Of a stretch of DNA of 64,000 nt, positions 37,334 to 47,000 are shown piece after piece. Positions within the stretch are counted from its first letter, which is position 1, and each line of letters opens with the position of its first letter. Both the position numbers and the translations under genes were made by a program. Source of the stretch: Ciona savignyi (taxonomy: Eukaryota; Chordata; Ascidiacea; Phlebobranchia; Cionidae); assembly GCA_000149265.1 (NCBI GenBank), contig CH002017.1:203979-267978 (forward strand), written 5' to 3'. Below the pieces are notes generated by a model. That model searched no databases and was not told the origin of the DNA. It was given only the letters and a program-made list of their open reading frames with translations.

Positions 37334-38460
37334 CTGTGAATATAAGTATTACTACAAAATGATCGTTCTAGCATTAATTACATGCAGACATATGTTTTTA
37401 CGTGTATAATGTGCCATTAAACTAAAAAAATCATGGTGATTATATGAACTGACATAGTATTATACTTTGAGGTCTACAAATTACTTAAAAATCAGCCACT
37501 TTAGGTATAAAAAATGTTTTGTTTATTGTCATCATCAGTCTGTTACAAACATTTTATATTTTATTTCAAGATTCTTTATACAAAATTTCAAGTATATAAA
37601 TGTTTGGTCAATTAATCTAATAACAAAACAGTGAAACACTTTTTTTTCTCAGTAACAATCAATTTTCTATCTATTTCTTGTCAACAACGAATTCCATAAC
37701 AATATTATAACCTATTATTACTGGAAAAAAGACGTGAAAAGATTATTTAATACCACTTTTTTAATGCCTGACAATACATAAAAAATCAAATATTCAACAA
37801 AACGAAATTCCCAAAGTACCCAAGCCTGTTAAATTGTATTTTTGGTTTTATAGATTCCCTTTTCATTTTCTACTGCAGTAATTTTCCACTGCAATTTTGT
37901 CCATTTCCACCAGAAAATTTTAATACATAATATTTACGCTATCCAACAAAAAAATTAAACCTTCATCACCAGAATTAATCAGAAAAATACAACTACATAT
38001 TCAGTTTTTAGGCATGGGTAGGTAGATTTATTGTCAAACTTCTGCCTCTTGACGATCTACAATTTTTTTAAATGCCTGACGAAAGTCTTAAAATAGTAAC
38101 TTTATAATGGACCTCCCACGCTTACATTCCTATTGATCCCCTTTGTTTTTGCAACCCGACACTTAAAGAGAAGATATGGAATACCTATTGCCACATGACT
38201 ACGCAATACTCTTATGATTCATAATATTTAAATGATTTTGCACTACTCACATGATTTTGCAACACCCTTATGATATCGCAATACTCTAAAAAGTCCCAAA
38301 TGTAAATTAATTCCGGACTCCCCCACAGATTCGGGACTTTTATAGGGAATTTCCCTCATATTTTTATCATATTCACTATAAAAATGTAGGTTATAATTTA
38401 TAATGACAGTTGAAAAATAGAAAATCACAAGAGTTACAAGCAACCCAACAAAGTCACAAA

Positions 38461-39381
38461 ATGTTGAACCAGTAAGTTTTTAATCATAAATAGTTTAAAT
38501 ACAAAATATTGTAAATGCCAGCTAAAAATCTTGTTTGTTGAAAAAATAGGCTCAATATAGATTGCGTCAAAGAAGAAACTTTTAATCAAATGTTTCAGCA
38601 CATTATGTCAGTCTTATCAAGATACGACTGCCTGTGACAATTCCAGACATGTTAAAAGTATAAAAATTTAAAATATTTTAAAGGTGGAATGAAACAGATA
38701 ACGTCTTCGATGACATAAGACCCGAACCCACGACCGGTGAATTGCTTATTCAGCTTCTCCGATTTGCTGTAATAATGCAGATTCCACAGGTAATTAAAGA
38801 CCAGAAATGGTAACTTTAAAGAGTCTTCATTTTATTTGTTTTTATCCCAAGCTGAGTATTATCATATTATATCCAAGGTATACACAATTTTTTTAAAATA
38901 CTATTGTTAACACTTCACAGCAACTGCAAGCTAATCTGTCAAAAGTCAATTAAATCATTTTAAAAGACAATTATAGCGATGATCTTGTCTATTTAGGCTC
39001 GACTTTTACAACCATATAAAATACATAAACCCACGAATAATAGATATACAAGCAATGAATTAATCCACAGAATCCTGGCCCACAAAACAACTGGTGGATT
39101 TTATGGGTTGGAATAGCGATCCTGCTGTTTCAGGTAACTAAATGATTTTAACGAAGATTGGGCAAATAAAAGACGATTTAATACTTTTGTACTTATCATA
39201 GTCAGTAATATTTCTTTTGATGTACAATGTAAAAATACATGTTTTTAATGATGGGGTGTGAAAATAAACCACACGCATCATGCCACTAACTTTCTTTAAA
39301 TTGACAGAAAATGTTTCCTTAATATAAGAGGACACCAACCTACAGACTGAAGATGATCAAACATCAATTAATAATTTGTAA
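38461..39381 (+). CDS. Small single-pass membrane protein, unrecognised
   Basis: Four exons, 38461-38471, 38684-38789, 39071-39133 and 39346-39381, give 72 residues with all phases consistent and good donors (CA|GTAAGT, CAG|GTAATT, CAG|GTAACT). The N-terminal part is acidic and polar (MLNQWNETDNVFDDIRPEP), then an amphipathic helix LLIQLLRFAVIMQIPQ. One membrane segment NWWILWVGIAILLF follows, then a short acidic tail TEDDQTSINNL. The layout recalls small integral membrane proteins, but I cannot assign a family. A nearer acceptor before 39308 would instead give a four-residue tail KMFP. Confidence 0.5.
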
Positions 39382-39960
39382 ATATGAGTGCATAGATTTT
39401 GTATTTAAAAATTGTATTTGTTGATGTTATGTTGTAATATTTTATTCAATTCAAGTTATCTTTTATAATTTTATTTTTAATTCAAGTAATCATTTTAATT
39501 TATCTTAAGTTGTGCTCTTTCAATTTTAATCATTTTTTTACTTTTCATTATGTTTTATGGTTCTTCATAACCATTTTAAAAATGGAAATAAATCAAAACA
39601 ACATAGCCTAAATCCATTATTTTTTGACTCTATAAATATCATTATCCAACAATGCGTATCATCCTTACATTTACAAATCTTATAGTAGTACATTTTTCCA
39701 GCGTATGTTTATTTTCACCACAAAATTTAACAAGCCTTGGACAAGGGAAATCCCCCACAAAATGGGAAAGTTTGTAACATTCTTTTTACAAGACCAGTGA
39801 AGCCAACAGTGTTGTCACTGTTTAACAATGAACAAAACTATGTGTCGGTTTAACTACATAATCATATCTATAAAAAAATGCAACGCATATGTACTTATGT
39901 GATATTTGTTACCAAGATAGCGTTGATTTCATGCATAATTTCATCCTTGTTAAGAATGTG

Positions 39961-40257
39961 TCTGACGGGTTAGTCTGATGTTTTGGTGCGGCGTCTTTCA
40001 GTCGAAAGGTTGCAGGTACGTAAATGACCGCAAGCTAGTCGGTTGTGTCTTTGGGCAAGGCACTTAACGGACATTGCCTGAACCCAGCGGAGTATTGGCT
40101 TCTACCAAATTGAAGGAATGTCTCAATTATACAACACACTGCAATAGCTCCGGTAACCCGAAAGTGGGCGCATGGTGATATAAAGCTTTTCCTTGTGTTA
40201 ACCCCCTTGGGTTTTTTCATTCACGGGCATACACATGAATATCCTATTCTATCCTAA
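39961..40257 (+). mobile_element. SINE family A, near full-length, in duplication copy A
   Basis: Complete block order from CGGGTTAGTCTGATG to a TATCC-type tail. Copy B keeps only the first 40 bases of this SINE at the same place (42371-42412). The insertion is therefore older than the duplication, and B lost most of it. Confidence 0.8.
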
Positions 40258-40940
40258 TGTATATATTTAGTGTAAAAGGCTTTAATTATGATCTTTAGAC
40301 TACAATATACATTGCTATGGACAGATGGTACTAACTGTGTCGATATAACGATTCTAATTATGTTGAATAAAGTACATATTAGATGAATTGCTGAATGTTT
40401 TCTACATTTACATATAGATGAATTAGCTGTGAAATATTTAACTCTCTTATTTTATTACAACAGTGTATTGTTGGAACGTAACCGAGGGAATATGATAATG
40501 TGGACTTGTCAAGCGTTTTGGAACACCTGAAAGCATATCGCGACATATTTTATTGCATTTGGGCATTTTTACAGTATCAGACCCCAGCTTCATAAACCTT
40601 GTATTTGTGTAAATTGTGTAGAGTTTTAAGTTTATTTTGTTGCGACATTAGTTGTAACTACAACACCGTTGTATTGTACAAGGGAAATCCCCCAGAATAC
40701 AAACAGTTTATAAAGGCCTTTGTACACCAAGCGCTAAGCGTCTTTGCAAAACTAATGGAGCGTTACGCTGTTACCTCGTTATCATTCCTTTATACTATCC
40801 CCAGGTACTGCCCCGAGTAATATTATCCGAGTACTGCCCCGAGTACTATTATTCAGGTACTGCTCGCAGGTAAATATGTCCATTGTACACTGCTATTTCA
40901 CAAACATGGTGCAATAGAATGAAAGTAAAAGGCGATGCAA

Positions 40941-40950
40941 TATAAAATAA
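40941..40950 (+). promoter_or_regulatory. TATA-like element of peptide gene A
   Basis: TATAAAATAA, 70-79 bases before the ATG at 41020, consistent with a 5'UTR of about 50 bases. It lies in a segment of about 45 bases that copy B lacks. Confidence 0.5.
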
Positions 40951-41019
40951 AGATACTTTTGGAAAGGAATGAGTAGTTTCATCTAAAAGTTGTCAAGAGA
41001 AGTTGTTGTTTGATATCGA

Positions 41020-41672
41020 ATGATGATGAACAGGAAAGTAATGCTTGTGTTTTCATCGGCAATGTGTTTGTTGATTGTTTTGTGTTTGGTTTGTGAATCA
41101 AATTGCGAAAGTGCAGCAAGGTGGGTGAAAAGTACAAATCTATTTATTTACAATTATTACAAGTATTTATTGGACCCACCTTGACATTTTGGAATAAAAT
41201 TAAGAATCAGATTTAAAGAAGCAAAATATGTTATAAACACATAAAACTTTCATTAATGTAGGACTAATATTTTAATTAACACCAAATCTTTAATTTTTAT
41301 ATCTGGTGGACATGTGTGTAAATTAGTAATGGTATTATGTTGTGCTATAGACTGAATGTAAACGATGGACCGTTTAACATTGGAAATTTTATGGACATTT
41401 GTGTAACAATAACCATTTTGTGTTAGTTTATGTTGGAAAAAGTACAGAATAGATTTGCAACATATTTGACATGCATTTTTTACAGTTTGGATGTATTAAT
41501 CACTCTATTTCTATATCACAGCAGCCTATTGTCGAAACAGACAGAAAATAATAATATTGATCCATCGAATGTTCCAAAACACCGGGGGCGCTATCGCGAC
41601 TTGGAATTCGCGCCAACAGATCCCAGCGACCTAATCCCCAGGTTTATTGCATTGGGATACAAGGCGCAATAG
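41020..41672 (+). CDS. Small secreted peptide precursor, copy A
   Basis: Two exons, 41020-41120 and 41522-41672, give 83 residues. The first exon codes MMMNRKVMLVFSSAMCLLIV followed by LCLVCESNC, a clear signal peptide with cleavage likely near residues 25-29. The second codes a polar, Asn/Pro/Arg-rich mature part with DPSNVPKHRGRYRDLEFAPT and the C-terminus LIPRFIALGYKAQ. There are no cysteines after the signal region and no amidation Gly at a dibasic site. It looks like a secreted peptide or peptide precursor, but matches no known ascidian neuropeptide, hormone or antimicrobial peptide that I can recall. The exon structure is kept in copy B, which supports a real gene. Confidence 0.65.
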
Positions 41673-42370
41673 AAGGAGCAAATTTACTTCTGTTGTACTT
41701 TTATCTTTCTCTTTGCTTTAATCTTTGGATTTTAACCGAGTACATACACTGTTATGCACTTTATAATGTGCAAAGATGGACGTTGGTAAACCATGACTTG
41801 TGGACAATGCAAGGTGAAACCGCAGGTGTTGAAAAGCAGTGATTTTTAATTTTCACGCTTTTTCAGAAAATTGTTTTGTTTCTATTGTGTTATTGGAATG
41901 TTTCGCACACATTGTTTAAGTTTCTCTATGCAACTGAAATTTGAATTTGTTATGCATTTCGTGACCCATTCTTTAAAACTGTAAGTCGACATTAAAAAAA
42001 TATTGTATGCAAAATCGAAACAACATATCCTAACTCCAATATTTTTTTTGAGTCAATAAATACCATTATCCAACAATGCGTATCATCCTTACATTAACAA
42101 ATCTTATAGTAGTACATTTTTCCATTCGGGTGTTTATTTTCATCATAAATTTACCAAGCCTTCGACAAGGGAAAACCCACTCAAAATGGAAAGTTTGTAA
42201 CATCCTTTCAAAAGACCAGTGAAGCCCAACAGTGTTGTCATTGTTGACATTCAACAAAAAAGGATTTTCACACTTAGCTGTATAGTATATCTACATAAAA
42301 TGCAATGCATATGTACTTTTGCGTTCCCAAGATAGGGTTGATTCCACGCATAATTTCATTCTTGTTAAGA

Positions 42371-42412
42371 ATGTGTCTGACCGGTTAGTCTTTTTAGTGC
42401 GGCGCCATGTTT
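42371..42412 (+). mobile_element. Remnant head of SINE family A in copy B
   Basis: GTGTCTGACCGGTTAGTCTTTTTAGTGCGGCG, then directly the flank that in copy A follows the SINE. This is the deletion scar of the element whole at 39961-40257. Confidence 0.7.
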
Positions 42413-43016
42413 TTCACATTTATGTATAGATGAATTAGTTGGAAAGTATTTAAATCTCTTATTTTTATATTAAAACATTTTATTGTTGGAACGTAACCAA
42501 GGGAATATGATAATGTGGACTTGTCAAGTGTTTTGGAACACCTGGAATCATATCGAGACATATTTTATTGCATTGGGACATTCTTAACAGAATTTCAGTA
42601 TCAGACCCCAGCTACATAAACCTTAGATTTATTACATTGATTAGTATTTGTGTAAATTGTGTAGAGTTTTAAGTTCATTTTGTTGCGACATTAGTTAATA
42701 CTACAACACCGTTGTATTGTACAAGGGAAATCCCAAAGAATACAAACAGTTTATAAAGGCCTTTGTACACCAAGCGCTAAGCGTCTTTGCAAAACTAATG
42801 GAGCGTTAAGGTGTTCCCGTTTTATCATTCCTTCATACTATTGCCAGGTACTGCCCCGAGTAATATTATCCGGGTACTGCCCCAAGTACTATATTCAGGT
42901 ACTGATCGTAGGCAAATATGTCCATTGTACACTGCCATTTCACAAACATGGTGCAATAGAATGAAAGTAGTAGTTTCATCCAAAAGTTATCAAGAGAAGT
43001 TGTTGTTTGATATCGA

Positions 43017-43690
43017 ATGATGATGAACAGGAAAGTAATGATTGTGTTTTTATCGGCAATGTGTTTATTGATTGTTTTGTGTTTGGTTTGTGAATCAAAT
43101 TGCAAAGATGCAGCAAGGTCAGTAAAAAATACAAATCTATTTTTTTACAATTATTAGAAGTATTTAACTTGACACTTTGGTAATTAAGAATCAGAATTAA
43201 AGAAACAAAATATGTCATTAACTAATAAAACTTTCATTAATGTAAGAATAAAGTTATAATTAACACCAAATCTTTAATTTTCATATCTGGTGGACATGTG
43301 TGTAAATTAGTAATGGTATTATGTTGTGCTATAGACTGAATGTAAACGATGGAGCATTTAACATTGGAAATTTTATGGACATTTTGTGTAACAAAAACCA
43401 TTTTGTGTTTGTTTATGTGGTCAAAAGTACAGATTAGATGTGCAAGATATTTAACAAGCATTTTTTACAGCTCGGTTGTATTAATCATTTTATTTTTATA
43501 TCACAGCAGCCTATTGTCGAAACACGCAGAAAATAATGACATTGATCCGTCGAATGTTCCAAAACACCGGCGCCGAGATCTCGACTCGGAATTCGCACCC
43601 ACGTATTCCAGCGAGCTAAACCCCAGGTTTGGGATATTGGGGAATATCCGCCTTTTGTACTTTTATCCTTCTTTTTTCTTTAATATTTAG
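43017..43690 (+). CDS. Small secreted peptide precursor, copy B, altered C-terminus
   Basis: Exons 43017-43117 and 43507-43690 give 94 residues. The signal peptide (MMMNRKVMIVFLSAMCLLIV) and the start of the mature part (IDPSNVPKHR) match copy A. After PRF the two part: B has lost bases around the position of A's stop and reads on through what is 3' untranslated in A, ending LLYFYPSFFFNI. B also lacks the TATA-like segment present before A. B may be a dying duplicate or a changed gene; open frame and splice sites are intact. Confidence 0.5.
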
Positions 43691-44092
43691 ATTGTAACAG
43701 AGTACATACACTGTTATGCGTTTTATATTGTGAAAAAGTGGTAAATTATTTTGTGTCTTATTGTGTTATTACAACGTTTCCCAGAAAATGTTTTATTTTC
43801 TCTGCTCCAAATTTGAATTTGTTATGCATTTCGTTCCTTAAACACTGTGGGTCGACATTAAAAAACTTATAGTATGCATAACTTTTTGAGCATATACAAT
43901 GTTCTGCTTATTAGAACCAAGGTATGAACAGCTTTAAAAAAACACAATTATTGACAAATGAAAAGGTCACGACCCATACTTAAGGGGGCCACTTTACTAA
44001 AAACAAAGATCTCGAGCAAATCTTAGGTGCGTAGGACAACGAATGGCATTATAAAAATCTTATGTTCGGAATTTAGTTATATTACTATGTGT

Positions 44093-47000
44093 TTAATGGG
44101 TGTTATCGTTCAGTTTTCTAAACGAGTCTGATTCACTACAACTGGCTCGAAAACATACCACCACACTACAAGTATAGAATTCAAATCCACCTTAAACGGT
44201 CCAACTTCTCCCATCAACTTCTGTATTGTGTCGGGTCTTGTGTTATCAGACAAGTTGCTGATCTTCACCACACCACTTGGTTGGTGCAACTACAATGGAA
44301 TGGGTGGATTGCGTATCTGACATTACAGGGAATTGCATAGTGCACAAGGGTATATGCATACACAGATAGGCATAAAGATAGTTGCCAGTGCAGAAAAATG
44401 ATGTTGTAGCTTGAGAGTGCTATGCAGAAGAGACTTACGGTCAAATGCGATCAGATATCTCAATGTTTTAAAAAACGTAACATGTTAAATGACCAAAAAG
44501 AGCTGAGTATATAGCATGTGAAATCAACCATTAAGATAATACCCATTTTTACTGGTCTAAAATGTGCGGTCTCCTCACTAGGTTAGTTTTTACATTATGC
44601 TGCTCTGTATTTGTTCGGCTAACCATTCGGCCATGCATAATTTAATTTAATAAATTTAAAACAACAACTTAACAGTCGCACCGGTATGCGGCGATAACGT
44701 TTTCATTGGTGGGCTTATAGAGGGGTACCAGCTTATAGCTTACATTAGATTAGATGTGCACAGTAATACGATATTATTTGTTCTGTAGGGAATATTGCAT
44801 TTGCAACAGCCCGATTATATCAAAAACAAGCACCAAATCAGTTGATGAATAGCTGAAGGTGGTTGTTTTAATGCTTTCAAACATTTTACGGAACACTACA
44901 ACATTTTTTGACAAATATATGTCGGAAACTAATACAGTGGAACCCCGCTCGGAGACCACCTCGATAACACGACCACCTCGTTATCAGGGCCATGTCCGTG
45001 TCGTCCCAAATAATTTACTATGGTAATGCATTGCATTCTCTTTCAATAACGCGACCACCCCGGTTTTCAGACCAGGACCGCCATATTTTGGTCAAAAACT
45101 TCAAATTTAACTCCGCTTAAGTGACCACAGGTGCTAAATAAATTGCCTTTGTCAGCAAAATAATGAGGTTAAATTTTTTTTATGATCAAAACAATAAGAA
45201 TAAATGAGCGCACACGAATGAAAATGTGGCAAACAGTACTGAATCTTACAAGATAAACTTTAGTATTAAATTCATTCTGCAGTATCTGATAAAAATAATA
45301 GCATTTGGTGAAAATTTAGTAAAAATGCAGACGTTTAAGCTGCATATGACGACAACTTGCTCCAAATCAAAATTCACTAACACGACCACCCCGCTAATGC
45401 GACCACTTGTTCACGGTCCCATAGGTGGTCAGGTAAGCGGGGTTCTACTGTATTCGCTTATATGGTGTACCTTAATCATGTCAAGTACAATAGTTCCACT
45501 AGTCAAAGCAAGAAAATAAAAGAAGTTGCATTTACCTTGTTAGAATTCAACATTGCATCACTTGGTGAATCTGGAATTAAATAGTCGTTAACACAATTAT
45601 TATCCAGTACAAAAGTACAAAATGGAAACATGGCATTATGGGTAAGTTAAAACACAGACAAAATAAAAGCAACCGCTCTGGCCCGTTAACTCATTCGGTG
45701 TGGGTATCTGTTAAAAGGTTGTTGGAACGCAACCAGCCACTGGCTTATCAGTCGTGTCTTTGGGCAAAGTACTAAGCAGATGTCGTCTAAAACCATTGCA
45801 TTAATTTTATATTAATCTGGCTGTGGCCGTGAGGTAATCAGACCTCTGTTGTTAACACCCCTGTGGCTTCTTATCCATAGTTAAACAATTCCAGGACCTG
45901 ATCATATAAAATTGTTTCTACTGTTTTATTCAAATTATTATTTAACTGTGTTTAGGTATTATCAATTAATTGCTTTGCCCATGGACACAGCTGACGAAAG
46001 GAAACATCTGGTTTCAACCTAACAACATGAAATCTTAAGAATCACACTAAGGTGTATTTTTAGAAATAGGATAGGATCATGTTTATCCCTGTGAATGGGA
46101 AAATCAAGGGGGTTAACACACGGGCAATCGTTAGATCAGCTTGCGCCCACGATCGGGTTACCGGAGCTATTGCAGTGTGTTGTGTATGAAATTTACATGT
46201 TCCTTCAATTTAGTAGAATTAAATAATCCGTTTACATGTTCCTTCAATTTAGTAGAATTCATAATCCTTGCCCAAAGACACAACCAACTAGCTACAACCA
46301 GTTTCGAATCTGCAACCTTTCAGTTAAAAGGCGTCGTACTAAACCACCAGACCAACCGGCCGAACAGATAAAAGTACCTTTTCCTCTTCTTCTTGCTTCC
46401 TTCATCGCAAGGAACTTTCTTCGGTCCTGAGCTTGTTTCTCCACCAGCGTGGTGTAATCTGCACTCGCTACAACTTGAACCTGTATGTGGGGTGGGTGTA
46501 AATATGGGTGGGGGCTTCTATGGGTGATTTTTGGCTTAAGATATATACTCGTGGTGGGACAGAATCCGGAGATGGGAGGTGTATGATTGATTGAAAATTA
46601 AGATTTGAAACCGTGGGGGTGGAGGGTAAAGCACATAAAATTATGACAGAAGGGCTAAGGAGGCAAAACCGAATTAGCATTAACATTTCTTTAACTGTCC
46701 TGCACAGGTGAATTGTAAATGGAACAAGAAACAAGCAAAATATCACATGACACTTGCCCGGGGGGACAGGTTTAAAAATGCAAACGAAAATCCATTTATT
46801 CTATTTTTCACCACAGTGTATATCTCTGGAATAGTTATGCTGCAGATATGTGATGAAGACTGACCAGCAAAAATAATTGATTTGTATAGATGAAAAATCG
46901 GATGAGAAATTAGGCTTAAAAACACTTTAAATAAGAGTCTTTTTCCAACCGAATGTAAAATAATATATCATATACCTTTCAAACAATGAATATATCACAC

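Larger units (their letters stand above)
39604..42017 (+). repeat. Segmental tandem duplication, copy A
   Basis: The sequence from about CCTAAATCCATTATTTTTTG to the GTCGACATTAAAAAAA end is repeated in order at 42018-43880. Shared landmarks: CCAACAATGCGTATCATCCT (39650 / 42072), GTTGGAACGTAACC (40468 / 42486), CCAAGCGCTAAGCGTCTTTG, the ACTGCCCCGAGTA tandem, both peptide exons and the 3' block ACATACACTGTTATGC. Copy A carries a whole SINE A at 39961. Confidence 0.9.
42018..43880 (+). repeat. Segmental tandem duplication, copy B
   Basis: Direct repeat of 39604-42017, shorter because most of the SINE, the TATA-bearing 45 bases before the peptide ATG, and parts of the 3' flank are missing. The rest is collinear with scattered substitutions. 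Confidence 0.9.

Noticed and set aside
40599..40820. 73-codon frame repeated in both duplication copies
   Set aside because: Similarity between copies follows from the DNA duplication. Copy B stops earlier and there is no start or splice support; it lies in the upstream region of the peptide genes.
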